Assembly (NCBI RefSeq): GCF_900199585.1
Contig: NZ_FZQY01000004.1
Coordinates: forward strand, 1 to 64,000
Length of the DNA: 64,000 nucleotides
From: Helicobacter sp. 'house sparrow 1'
GTDB taxonomy: Bacteria > Campylobacterota > Campylobacteria > Campylobacterales > Helicobacteraceae
Direction of reading: 5' to 3'
Of this stretch, positions 1 through 7,698 are shown piece by piece. The position numbers were made by a program, and so were the translations under genes. Numbering within the stretch: position 1 is the stretch's first letter; the number at the start of each line of letters is the position of its first letter. The notes under the pieces are model-generated. The model searched no databases, had not been told where the DNA came from, and was given only the letters and a program-made list of their open reading frames with translations.

Positions 1-93
1 AACAGTGAGCAGGATGCATTAAAACAAAAAGATCAAATGCAAGGCATATTAAAAGAATTAAATTCAAATGCTAATGTGATTGTAGTGGAATAA
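1..93 (+). CDS. 3' end of an unidentified CDS
   Basis: The first frame is open from base 1 to a TAA at 91-93, giving the last 30 residues of a protein that begins outside the window. The tail is polar (Q, K, D, N) and ends in a short valine-rich stretch, NVIVVE. There is too little to assign a family. A strong hairpin starts 8 bases after the stop, which supports this being a true gene end. Confidence 0.6.
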   Translation, partial: NSEQDALKQKDQMQGILKELNSNANVIVVE

Positions 94-100
94 GTTTTAA

Positions 101-129
101 ACCCTAACTCTAAAAATAAGAGTTAGGGT
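101..129 (+). terminator. Hairpin after the truncated first gene
   Basis: An 11-bp perfect stem (ACCCTAACTCT at 101-111 paired with 119-129) closes a 7-base loop. It lies 8 bases after the stop at 93. The run that follows on the plus strand is A/T mixed, not a clean T-run, so termination strength is uncertain. It also separates the plus-strand gene from the minus-strand locus next to it. Confidence 0.65.
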
Positions 130-198
130 AGAAATAATTAAACTCAAACAATCAATCAAGGAGGGAAAAAACTAAAAGATGCAATGCATCAATGTTCT

Positions 199-228
199 TT
201 AAAATAAAGAGAAATCTTTCTTTCTCTT
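199..228 (-). terminator. Terminator of the toxin-like transcript
   Basis: On the minus strand an 8-bp stem (AAGAGAAA with TTTCTCTT, plus 207-214 and 221-228) closes a 6-base loop and is followed by TATTTT. It directly follows the 3' arm of the long-range pairing, which is what a self-closing messenger needs. Confidence 0.55.
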
Positions 229-381
229 GCCACCACTTAATTTTTTTCTTTTTTTATTTTTTAAAGATTTTTTTAAAACAAATCTTTAGCAAGTTACACA
301 ACAAACTATACAACAAAATATGCTTTTTTGAAAGTTTTGGCATATTCATAATGAACTCCTGTTAAGTGGTGGTAGGAGAGG
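205..381 (-). other. Predicted toxin mRNA with 5'-3' long-range pairing
   Basis: Reading the minus strand, CTCCT (plus 374-378) can pair with the ribosome site AGGAG (plus 356-360) across a 13-base loop. That loop contains CCACCACTTAA (plus 362-372), an exact 11-base complement of TTAAGTGGTGG just after the reading frame (plus 230-240). CTCT and AGAG flank these segments and could extend the pairing. The messenger could therefore fold into a translationally silent form closed by its own 3' end, as established for AapA1 of H. pylori. Boundaries are estimates from the predicted promoter and terminator. Confidence 0.5.
254..349 (-). CDS. Putative small cationic toxin peptide of AapA type (31 aa)
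   Basis: A 31-codon reading frame starts with ATG at 349 and ends with TAA at 254. AGGAG (plus 356-360) lies 6 bases upstream of the ATG, an ideal ribosome site. The peptide has eight lysines and one histidine, no acidic residue, and a hydrophobic core ILLYSLLCNLLKI, as expected of a membrane-active peptide. Size, charge and a lysine-rich end resemble the AapA type I toxins of Helicobacter, but I see no clear sequence identity. The RNA around it has features known from AapA messengers: a sequestered ribosome site, pairing between the 5' and 3' ends, and a terminal hairpin. Function is inferred from architecture, not homology. Confidence 0.6.
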   Translation of the reverse strand: MNMPKLSKKHILLYSLLCNLLKICFKKIFKK

Positions 382-387
382 GAAAAA

Positions 388-393
388 ATATTA
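388..393 (-). promoter_or_regulatory. Possible -10 box of the toxin-like locus
   Basis: On the minus strand TAATAT lies 6-8 bases before the C/T-rich start of the predicted structured leader. It falls between the ccoI stop and the toxin leader. The match is weak and there is no -35, as is usual in Helicobacter. Confidence 0.3.
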
Positions 394-405
394 CTATCTT
401 TAAAA

Positions 406-2805
406 TTATTTGTTCCATTTTTTTATTCTAAAACTATTACCAATTACCAAAAGCGAACTAAAACTCATACTTAAAGCCGCAAACAAAGGAATAATAAAAC
501 CACAGAGTGCAAGAGGTATCATCAGGATATTATAAATAATACTAAGCACGATATTTTGCTTAATTATTCTATAGGTTTTATGTGAAATTCTAAAAATCTT
601 ATTTAAAGAAGTCAGGCTCTGATCCAAGATTATGACATCTGAAGCAAGGGATGCAATACTATTTTGGGTATTAAAGGCTATACCTATACTACTTTTACTT
701 AGAGCCAAAGAATCATTGATTCCATCCCCTACCATAATGGTTATAATCCCTTGATCTTGATACTTTTGAACAAAATCTGCCTTTTGCATAGGTAGAAGGT
801 TAGAATAATATTTATCAATTCCTAAACTTTTTGCAATAGATGCAACACTTCTTTCATTGTCTCCACTTAGCAAGGCAATATTTGGGAATTGATGGCGGAT
901 ACTTTCAATAATGGGTTTAGCATCTTCTTTTAGAGAATCCTCTAATAAAAAAATTGCACATAATTTCTTATCAAGAGCAAACCCAAAATTAGTAAAGTTC
1001 TTTAAATCAAAATCTCCAATTTCAACTCCCTTTTCTTTTAAAAATAATAAACTTCCTCCAATTAACTCTCTACCATCGCTAAATCCTATAATCCCTCTTC
1101 CCAATATTTCTTGAACCTGATCTAATACTGGAATATCTTCTTGTGAAAAATACTCTTTAATTCCCTCAGCAATTGGATGTTTTGTATAGGAGAGTAAAGC
1201 CACTAAAAGCTTTGTATCAAAATCTTGAATCTTTAAAAAATGCTTTACTTGTGGCCTACCCAAAGTCAAAGTTCCTGTTTTATCAAAAAAAAGATGTGTG
1301 GCTTTTGCAATTGTTTCTAAAAATTTTACCTCCTTTAAAATTATTTTTTGTTTATAAGATTCTGTAATTCCTACAACCGAAGCTATAGGGGTTGCCAATG
1401 CCAAAGCACAGGGACAAGAGATAACAATAACTGAAATTCCAATCATTAATGCTTGTTCAAACGAACTATGCAATAAAAAATACCAAACCAAAAATCCACA
1501 AACTGCAATAAGCAAAACAACATTAGAAAAATACCTTGAAAGCTTATTGGCAAGATTTTGTATTTGTGGCTTTTGAGATAAAGAGTGCTCCAAAATATCC
1601 ACAAGCCTAAAGAGTAAAGAATCACTAAAACATTTTTGAGCCCTATACCTTAAAATCTTTTGTGTATTAATACTTCCAGATAAGATCTCATCTCCTCTAT
1701 TCTTTAAAACAGGAAGAGATTCTCCACTAATATTTTGCATATCCAATAATGCCTCATCTGAGAGCAAAATACCATCAATAGGAATCACCTCATTAGGTAA
1801 AACCTCTATAACATCATCAACCTGAACTTCTTGAGGTGAAAGCGCTATTCTTTTTTTGTTTTTTATCACATTGACTTGAGTAGGTAAAATAAAAGTAAGT
1901 TTATCAAGATTATTTCCTGCATCTTTTTTTACCTTAACTTCTAAAAACTTTCCAATAAAGACAAAAGTAATAATCATACTTACTGCTTCAAAATATGTTT
2001 CACCACTTTGAGTGATACTCACATAAATAGAGTAGCAATAAGTTAGCACAGCCCCAACACTTACTAAAAGGTCCATACCTATAATTTTATTTTTTAATTG
2101 ATTAAAGGCATTAAGATAAAAGAATCTCCCTGTCCATAACAACACAGGTGTAGCAAGCAAAAATGAAGCAAAATTTAAGACATTTTTCATAGTTTGAGAA
2201 ATATCAGAAAAATAACCCGCATATTGCGCAACTGCGATCCACATTATATTCATTGTGCAAAAAATTGCCACAATCATTGCAATATAGTACTTTTTATTCT
2301 GATCTTGAAAGCGTTGCTCGGAGAGATTTGGATCATAGACATTTGCATCATAGCCTAACTTTCTTATAATTCTCACAATCTCACTAGGTTTAATTTTATC
2401 TTTATTAAAGCTCACTTGTATCTTGTTATTGGTGTAATTGAGAGAAACCTCAAAGATTCCCTCTTGTTTTTCTAACATCTTTTCAATTAGCCACACACAG
2501 GCCGTACAATGAATTCCCTCCAACACCAAAGCAAAACGATCAAATCCTTGAGAATCTTTATAAATATATCTTTGAGAGAAGCTAGGAGTATCAAAAAAAT
2601 TTAAAGTCTCATCAATTTGTATCTTAGGGGGTGTTAAGCTCTGATGAGACAATTTATCATAAAAGCTATTAAGGTTATTTTGGTGCAACAAAAAATACAC
2701 TCCCTCGCAACCATTGCAACAAAAAAAGAGTTCATTATCATTATGAATAACTTTTTTAAGCATTTCCTCTTTATAGAGATTTTGACAATGAGAACAAGCG
2801 CGCAT
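406..2805 (-). CDS. ccoI: Copper-translocating P1B-type ATPase, CcoI/FixI type
   Basis: This is a 799-residue P-type ATPase that probably delivers copper for cbb3-type cytochrome oxidase assembly at the inner membrane. The N terminus has a cysteine-rich metal-binding region (C4, C7, C29, C30, C33) typical of the CcoI/FixI branch, followed by an HMA domain with CTAC at 100-103. The transmembrane metal site is CPC at 464-466. The phosphorylation motif is DKTGT with Asp508, and the hinge motif GDGIND is at 693-698. The start overlaps the methyltransferase gene upstream by 35 bases, so the two are probably cotranscribed. General copper export (CopA) is the alternative, but the cysteine-rich N terminus favours the oxidase role. 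Confidence 0.88.
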   Translation of the reverse strand: MRACSHCQNLYKEEMLKKVIHNDNELFFCCNGCEGVYFLLHQNNLNSFYDKLSHQSLTPPKIQIDETLNFFDTPSFSQRYIYKDSQGFDRFALVLEGIHCTACVWLIEKMLEKQEGIFEVSLNYTNNKIQVSFNKDKIKPSEIVRIIRKLGYDANVYDPNLSEQRFQDQNKKYYIAMIVAIFCTMNIMWIAVAQYAGYFSDISQTMKNVLNFASFLLATPVLLWTGRFFYLNAFNQLKNKIIGMDLLVSVGAVLTYCYSIYVSITQSGETYFEAVSMIITFVFIGKFLEVKVKKDAGNNLDKLTFILPTQVNVIKNKKRIALSPQEVQVDDVIEVLPNEVIPIDGILLSDEALLDMQNISGESLPVLKNRGDEILSGSINTQKILRYRAQKCFSDSLLFRLVDILEHSLSQKPQIQNLANKLSRYFSNVVLLIAVCGFLVWYFLLHSSFEQALMIGISVIVISCPCALALATPIASVVGITESYKQKIILKEVKFLETIAKATHLFFDKTGTLTLGRPQVKHFLKIQDFDTKLLVALLSYTKHPIAEGIKEYFSQEDIPVLDQVQEILGRGIIGFSDGRELIGGSLLFLKEKGVEIGDFDLKNFTNFGFALDKKLCAIFLLEDSLKEDAKPIIESIRHQFPNIALLSGDNERSVASIAKSLGIDKYYSNLLPMQKADFVQKYQDQGIITIMVGDGINDSLALSKSSIGIAFNTQNSIASLASDVIILDQSLTSLNKIFRISHKTYRIIKQNIVLSIIYNILMIPLALCGFIIPLFAALSMSFSSLLVIGNSFRIKKWNK

Positions 2806-3541
2806 CTTCTTCCTTAATATCCTGAGAGCAAACCTTAATGCTATATGTATTGCAATCCTTGTAGATTCTTTGAACTTCTGGGGTATTGTCTTTTTGTTCC
2901 ATACTATTATGGGTAATTAAAGGAGGTAGGATCTTAAGGCTTGATTTTGAATTTATTTTCGCCTCTATAAGAATTAATGTAGCCTCTTTATCCACCCTAG
3001 GATAAACAAAGCGACAGGTTCTTGCATACAACCCATTGTCTTTAAGTGTGTGAAAAATATGATGCACCTCTTTTGCATCATAACAAAAGATAAAATGCCC
3101 ATTTGGATGCAGATTTCTTTTTACCTTTTTACACAAAAGATCAAATGGCATGTACCTTGCATTTCTTGCAACCCTTATCCTTTCATTTACAGAATCTATA
3201 ATTTCCTGTCGATAAAAAGGAGGGTTTGACAAGATGACATTAAATTTTTTATCAAAATCAATTTCAAAGATATCACTGCAAAATACTTGCGCATCTAAAC
3301 CATTAAGCAAAGCATTTTTATGTGCCAAAAAAGCACTATACAAATCCTTTTCCACAAGTGTTGCTTTAAGCCTAAAATCCCTAGCGCACAATAGGCCTAT
3401 AATCCCACTCCCGCAACCTATATCTAAAATCTCCCAATGAGATTTTAGATATAACTTTGCAAAATCAAATAAAAAAAGACTATCGCTGTTATAACAATAC
3501 CCATCTGAAAGCTGATAGATTCTTAAAAGTTTTTTATCCAT
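2771..3541 (-). CDS. N6-adenine methyltransferase, TrmN6/YfiC-like
   Basis: A class I SAM-dependent methyltransferase of 256 residues. The SAM loop is DIGCGSG at 40-46 and the catalytic NPPF at 106-109 marks a methyltransferase acting on an exocyclic amine, as in TrmN6 (A37 of tRNA-Val). The N terminus (YQLSDGYCYNSDSLFL) resembles the start of the YfiC family. It overlaps ribD upstream by 19 bases and ccoI downstream by 35, consistent with one transcript. The exact substrate cannot be read from the sequence. Confidence 0.75.
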   Translation of the reverse strand: MDKKLLRIYQLSDGYCYNSDSLFLFDFAKLYLKSHWEILDIGCGSGIIGLLCARDFRLKATLVEKDLYSAFLAHKNALLNGLDAQVFCSDIFEIDFDKKFNVILSNPPFYRQEIIDSVNERIRVARNARYMPFDLLCKKVKRNLHPNGHFIFCYDAKEVHHIFHTLKDNGLYARTCRFVYPRVDKEATLILIEAKINSKSSLKILPPLITHNSMEQKDNTPEVQRIYKDCNTYSIKVCSQDIKEEDARLFSLSKSL

Positions 3542-4557
3542 AAAAGCAAATCTTCCCCAAGTTTTCTTGAATGCAAAATCTCTCCTTTATAGGCAAAGCC
3601 AGTTGTAAATGTATCCTGTGACAATGTAGGTGATAGATGCAAAAGCAACATATCTATTTGATCTTTCAAGCTCTTAAAAAGTTCCCATCCCCCCTCAACT
3701 ATATTAAAGCCCTCACCCAAGATAGGGATTTGATTAAAAATATTAACTTCTTGATGTATCTTAAAAACCTCTAGCGTTTTAGGTATATTGCTTCGCCTTG
3801 TTAAAATATTAACCCTTGGAAGATGTGTATTTTCATAAGGTTTATTGGCAAAACGAGAATCTAAAAGGGGGTTATCATGAACTAAAGTATTACCACTAAT
3901 ATAAATACTACTGCTGACACTTCTTTGATTATGTGTAAAAATTCTTGCCTCTTGAGAAGATATTTTTCCACTTTTATAATCACCATTTAATCTTTGTGCG
4001 ATCTTAAAAAGATTGAATTTCTTATTTTTCACATAGATTTGGAATGGTAAAAGTAGTTTCTTGCATTCTTGCTCTTGGATATGCGTTTTGACAGCAATTC
4101 CCTCTTGTATCAACACTTTTGCTCCGCCTTGATTACAAGTAGTTTCCATAGCACCAATAATCACTTCTTTGGGTTTTAACTCTTTTAAAAGACTGGCACA
4201 AGATGGTGTTTTCCCCTCTAAGCTACAGGGCTCAAGCGTGACATAAATCGCACAATTTGAAAATACTCCTTGATGATTTTGAAGCAAAAAATCATAAACC
4301 AATCTAGGCTCTTCTAGTTGCAGTATTTTAGCATCTGCAGTCAATGTGACATAGGCCTCTTTGAGGGCTAATAATTCTGCGTGTGCATTACCACTTTTTT
4401 GATGTGCCTGAAGAGATAAAATCTTACCAAATTGATCTACAACCATAGCACCAACTGATGGATTTGGAAGCGTGAGAGTTTGGAATTCCCAAGCCTTATT
4501 TATACACAGTGACATTAGTAAGTTATCGCTTAATTCCATCTGTAACCCTTTTGGCAA
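3523..4557 (-). CDS. ribD: Riboflavin biosynthesis deaminase/reductase RibD
   Basis: A bifunctional enzyme for the second and third steps of riboflavin synthesis: deamination of the pyrimidine, then reduction of the ribosyl side chain. The N-terminal deaminase has HAE at 59-61 and zinc ligands C111 and C120 in PCSLEGKTPSC. A segment of about 20 residues near 77-98 looks longer than in the enterobacterial enzyme. The C-terminal reductase domain (about 165-344) keeps the ISGNTLVHDNPLLDSR region. Met7 is an alternative start. It is the first gene of the minus-strand run ribD - methyltransferase - ccoI. No FMN riboswitch is visible upstream. Confidence 0.87.
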   Translation of the reverse strand: MPKGLQMELSDNLLMSLCINKAWEFQTLTLPNPSVGAMVVDQFGKILSLQAHQKSGNAHAELLALKEAYVTLTADAKILQLEEPRLVYDFLLQNHQGVFSNCAIYVTLEPCSLEGKTPSCASLLKELKPKEVIIGAMETTCNQGGAKVLIQEGIAVKTHIQEQECKKLLLPFQIYVKNKKFNLFKIAQRLNGDYKSGKISSQEARIFTHNQRSVSSSIYISGNTLVHDNPLLDSRFANKPYENTHLPRVNILTRRSNIPKTLEVFKIHQEVNIFNQIPILGEGFNIVEGGWELFKSLKDQIDMLLLHLSPTLSQDTFTTGFAYKGEILHSRKLGEDLLLWIKNF

Positions 4558-4606
4558 AATTATAATGTTTTTTATTTTATTTTTCTATAGAAATCATATT
4601 TTGCTA

Positions 4607-4615
4607 TGCTAAAAT
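4607..4615 (+). promoter_or_regulatory. Extended -10 promoter for the outer-membrane protein/cytochrome pair
   Basis: TGC-TAAAAT (-10 at 4610-4615) follows a T-rich stretch and lies about 35 bases before the start at 4651. TGn plus TAwAAT without a -35 is the usual housekeeping promoter form in Campylobacterota. Confidence 0.6.
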
Positions 4616-4650
4616 AATCACCACTAAATATCTCACAAATAGGCAACAAG

Positions 4651-5310
4651 ATGAAAAAATGCTTCATTTTCTTTTTGAGTTGTATGTTTGTCTTTTCTCA
4701 AAATCTAACTCAAGAAGATGTGCAAGAAACAACCAAAAAAGAAGAAGTAGAACCTAAAAAATCTTGGAAAGACAATCTAGTGCCTCCAGAAGTATCAGGC
4801 AACTCTTATGGTGTCTTTAGAATAGGTTATAGCTATCAATACCAAAATGGAGGCACTATCACAAAAAACAATACCACAAGCTTTGATTATAAAGGAAATT
4901 TCAATGGTGTTTATTTTGGCCTAGAAAGGGGTTGGATTGGTGGAAAAAATAAGATGTTTATGGCAAGTGGATATCTGGATGGAGTTGTAGGACAGACTTA
5001 CTCTTTATCTGTTGGAGCCAAAGGATCACTTTTTTTACTCAATGGTTGGTTAATCCCCTACATTGGAATAGGCTATCAGCTTCAACATCTCTCATTTAAT
5101 AATGACAGTAACCAATATAATATGCACACAGCTGTTGTGTCTTTGGGAACACATATCACTATTGCAAAAGGTTTTGGTATTGATTTGGAACTTAGAAGTG
5201 GTGCTCCTTTTTATATTCTAAAACCAAAAGATGCACAAACTTATGGCAACCCTAATATTAATCATGTAGGTTTTATTCTTAGCTTTTCTTTCTATGACTT
5301 TAACATATGA
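4651..5310 (+). CDS. Small outer-membrane beta-barrel protein
   Basis: A 219-residue protein with a signal peptide (residues 1-16, MKKCFIFFLSCMFVFS), a charged linker of about 30 residues, then alternating aromatic and glycine-rich strands such as GVFRIGYSYQYQNGG and WLIPYIGIGYQL. This fits an 8-10 strand barrel of the Helicobacter outer-membrane type; the end FSFYDFNI is close to a barrel signature. No specific function is recognisable. Its last four bases (ATGA) are shared with the start of the tetraheme cytochrome, so the two are translationally coupled. Confidence 0.7.
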   Translation: MKKCFIFFLSCMFVFSQNLTQEDVQETTKKEEVEPKKSWKDNLVPPEVSGNSYGVFRIGYSYQYQNGGTITKNNTTSFDYKGNFNGVYFGLERGWIGGKNKMFMASGYLDGVVGQTYSLSVGAKGSLFLLNGWLIPYIGIGYQLQHLSFNNDSNQYNMHTAVVSLGTHITIAKGFGIDLELRSGAPFYILKPKDAQTYGNPNINHVGFILSFSFYDFNI

Positions 5311-5678
5311 AATATATTCTTAGCTTCATTATTCTATTTGTTAGCTTATATGCTTGTACTGGGGATTGCGCAAGCTGTCATTATAATCTAGATTACAAAA
5401 AAGATGAGCGACATTCTCCAATGCTTGATTGCAAAACCTGTCATACAAAAGAAAAAATGAGTTCAATTAACATGGGAGATACTTGTGGTGAAGACTGCTT
5501 TGCTTGTCATAATGCAGAAAAACTCCAGAGCAAAGAGCTTAAAAAAGCTCACGGTGTGATCATTGATTCTTGTATGCAATGTCACAAGAATCTTGTCAAA
5601 GAAACTTTAGACAAAAGTTTTATGAAACAAGGAATTATCCACCAAAATTTTTTCAATCAATCATTGGAATCTAAATAA
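5307..5678 (+). CDS. Tetraheme c-type cytochrome
   Basis: A 123-residue exported cytochrome with four CXXCH heme sites: C21-H25, C42-H46, C64-H68 and C89-H93. Further histidines (H36, H82) could be distal ligands. The hydrophobic N terminus ends in LYAC at 14-17, which could be a weak lipobox, so it may be a lipoprotein instead of a soluble periplasmic protein. It is likely an electron carrier. Its start overlaps the outer-membrane protein by 4 bases, and its 3' end overlaps convergent csd4 by 18 bases. The redox partner is unknown. Confidence 0.85.
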   Translation: MKYILSFIILFVSLYACTGDCASCHYNLDYKKDERHSPMLDCKTCHTKEKMSSINMGDTCGEDCFACHNAEKLQSKELKKAHGVIIDSCMQCHKNLVKETLDKSFMKQGIIHQNFFNQSLESK

Positions 5679-6977
5679 GAGCATCCCACTAAAATCCTTA
5701 TCTTTATAAAATTCTGCCCTAAAAATCTTTCCGTTTTTATCAATTGAAAATTTATTCTGACATTTTTGCAATGTAATTTCTATACCAACTTCATTAGGCT
5801 TAGATGTATTTGCATTAGGTGCTACAAATCCAATTACATTGGCACGATATCCCTCATGTTCTAAAATCTCAAAGGATTTTTTCACATCTATGATACTTCC
5901 TATTGCAACTTCTTTTTTAATGCCATCTACTTTTATCTTTACCATCTTCAAAGAATGATCAAAAGTAGTATATTGTGGATTTAGCTTTGTCATAAGTTTA
6001 TTGCCATATTTCAAAAAAACCTGATTAGCTCTTAGAGAAAGTCCAACTATATGTGAATTGCTCTCAACTTTTATATGATGGATATCTTTTTTTGGCAAAG
6101 GAAAAAAGTTTAACTCACTTCTTAGGCCAAATAGGGGTAGTCCAATAATCTCTTCAATCTTAACTTCCAATTTTGTGTCATTAATGAGACGATAAATTGT
6201 TTGTGGATTTAACACAAATTGTCTTTCATATTTAATTCCAATCTGTTGCATAATTCCCTCAATAGCCAATAAATGATAATAGACTCTTTGCTCCACAGTA
6301 AGATTCTTAGAGGCTTCATTTGCAAAAGCTGATTTATTGTTTCTAACTGCAAAAAATGTAAGAGCCTTTTCCATCTCAATATCACCCTTTGCAGTCTGTG
6401 TATCTCTTTTATAATATTTGTGTTCTGGTTTTAAAAGATATTGATTAATATGAAGAATTGTGTGTGTAACAATCTCATCTAAGTTTGGAAATTTAGAATT
6501 AGGCAAAAATGCCTGATCTATGATGCTACAAGACCCCCATCTATTTGGATTCATATTTGCATTGATATATGTAGGACGATAAAAACCACTGCCATCATGC
6601 AGATGCAAAACTACATCAACTTGGGGATTTACAATTAAAGTTTTAATATCTTGGATAAGTTGATATTCTGGATCTTTTTGAGATAAGGTTGCAAACTTTC
6701 TATTCATATCATCATAAACACCACGATGATTTAAAAGCATAGAATGTCTATTTAATACAGGCACCACCCAAACATTTCCACTCAAAATCTTATAGTATTT
6801 TGAAAAAACATTAGTGGCATTAAATCCCCCTGGCTCATCGCCTTGAATACCACCTATGAGCAATAGGGTTGGAGCAGTAGCATCGCCTTCTTTTTTAACA
6901 ACTTCAAAATCAAGAACAGGTATTTTTTGTGCAAAAACAGCGCTTAAAAAAATAAAAATTAACACAAAAAATCTCAC
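5661..6977 (-). CDS. csd4: Peptidoglycan DL-carboxypeptidase Csd4 (helical cell shape)
   Basis: An M14-family zinc carboxypeptidase of 438 residues, the length I recall for H. pylori Csd4 (Pgp1 in Campylobacter). It trims muropeptide tripeptides to dipeptides in the periplasm and is needed for helical shape. The signal peptide covers residues 1-16. The zinc site is QGDE (Q45, E48) with H127 in HLHDGSG; Gln in place of the usual His is the hallmark of Csd4. The start is GTG with AAGGA 6 bases upstream. The neighbour in the other direction is the HP1076-like gene, as in H. pylori. Confidence 0.9.
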   Translation of the reverse strand: MRFFVLIFIFLSAVFAQKIPVLDFEVVKKEGDATAPTLLLIGGIQGDEPGGFNATNVFSKYYKILSGNVWVVPVLNRHSMLLNHRGVYDDMNRKFATLSQKDPEYQLIQDIKTLIVNPQVDVVLHLHDGSGFYRPTYINANMNPNRWGSCSIIDQAFLPNSKFPNLDEIVTHTILHINQYLLKPEHKYYKRDTQTAKGDIEMEKALTFFAVRNNKSAFANEASKNLTVEQRVYYHLLAIEGIMQQIGIKYERQFVLNPQTIYRLINDTKLEVKIEEIIGLPLFGLRSELNFFPLPKKDIHHIKVESNSHIVGLSLRANQVFLKYGNKLMTKLNPQYTTFDHSLKMVKIKVDGIKKEVAIGSIIDVKKSFEILEHEGYRANVIGFVAPNANTSKPNEVGIEITLQKCQNKFSIDKNGKIFRAEFYKDKDFSGMLLFRFQ

Positions 6978-7094
6978 ATTCTATCCTTACTAAGAATACT
7001 TTAAAAACACACTGGGCCCGTATTATATCAAAACTAAATGGAATAAAAAGTGCTTGCAAGTGTGATTGATAAAGTAAAAATAAAAGGCTTAGCT

Positions 7095-7643
7095 ATGTTG
7101 AATAAAGAAATATTAAACACTTTAAAAAAACATTTGAAAGATATTGAAGGAACAGATTTTGAGAGCATTGGAGCAACACATTCTAAAAATAAAATATTAA
7201 AGTTTGGAGAGGATATTAAAAGTGCCAATGAGTTTATAGGGGCCCTTCAAGTATTGGATATAACAATTAGAAAAATTATTGCTGAGGCAAGAAAAATAGA
7301 TACAGAATTGCTAGAGGATGCAGTTCAACTCAATTGCACAACCTTTAATATTGAGCAATTAATTCAAAAATGTAGCTTTATGGGAAAAGGCCTTTTTGAT
7401 GTAACTATGGCTACAACGATGGGAGATTGTGAAATTGAGCTTGAAGTTGCATCTCCTCTTAACTTTGCGCTCCAAAAAGATTTTGATAGCCTTATCCAAT
7501 ATCTTGAAGATAAAAGAGAAGAAATTAAACAAAAACTTGCTCTAATTAGCCAAAATATTTCCAACAGTAAAAAAGAGGACAATGCTTATCATCAGGATTT
7601 TTCACAAGATTTTAAAGCAAAAGATTTTCTAAAAATGTTTTGA
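7095..7643 (+). CDS. HP1076-like FliS co-chaperone
   Basis: A helical, exportless protein of about 182 residues that resembles H. pylori HP1076, a co-chaperone that binds the flagellin chaperone FliS. Position next to csd4 supports this. The frame opens with GTG at 7050, but ATG at 7095 has AAGG at 7084-7087, 7 bases upstream, and begins MLNKEILNTL, which I judge to be the true start. Motifs I associate with the family are KILKFGEDI, LNCTTFNIEQLI and FMGKGLFDV. It is predicted to be cytoplasmic with a long C-terminal helix. The assignment is from memory of the homolog. Confidence 0.7.
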   Translation: MLNKEILNTLKKHLKDIEGTDFESIGATHSKNKILKFGEDIKSANEFIGALQVLDITIRKIIAEARKIDTELLEDAVQLNCTTFNIEQLIQKCSFMGKGLFDVTMATTMGDCEIELEVASPLNFALQKDFDSLIQYLEDKREEIKQKLALISQNISNSKKEDNAYHQDFSQDFKAKDFLKMF

Positions 7644-7658
7644 GTTGAAATGATGTTT

Positions 7659-7667
7659 TGGTAGAAT
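7659..7667 (+). promoter_or_regulatory. Extended -10 promoter for gltX2
   Basis: TGG-TAGAAT (-10 at 7662-7667) lies just after the HP1076-like stop and about 30 bases before the gltX2 start. It probably drives the gltX2-to-murA run. Confidence 0.5.
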
Positions 7668-7698
7668 CCTAAAAATTTTTACAAGGATTAAGGGATTT

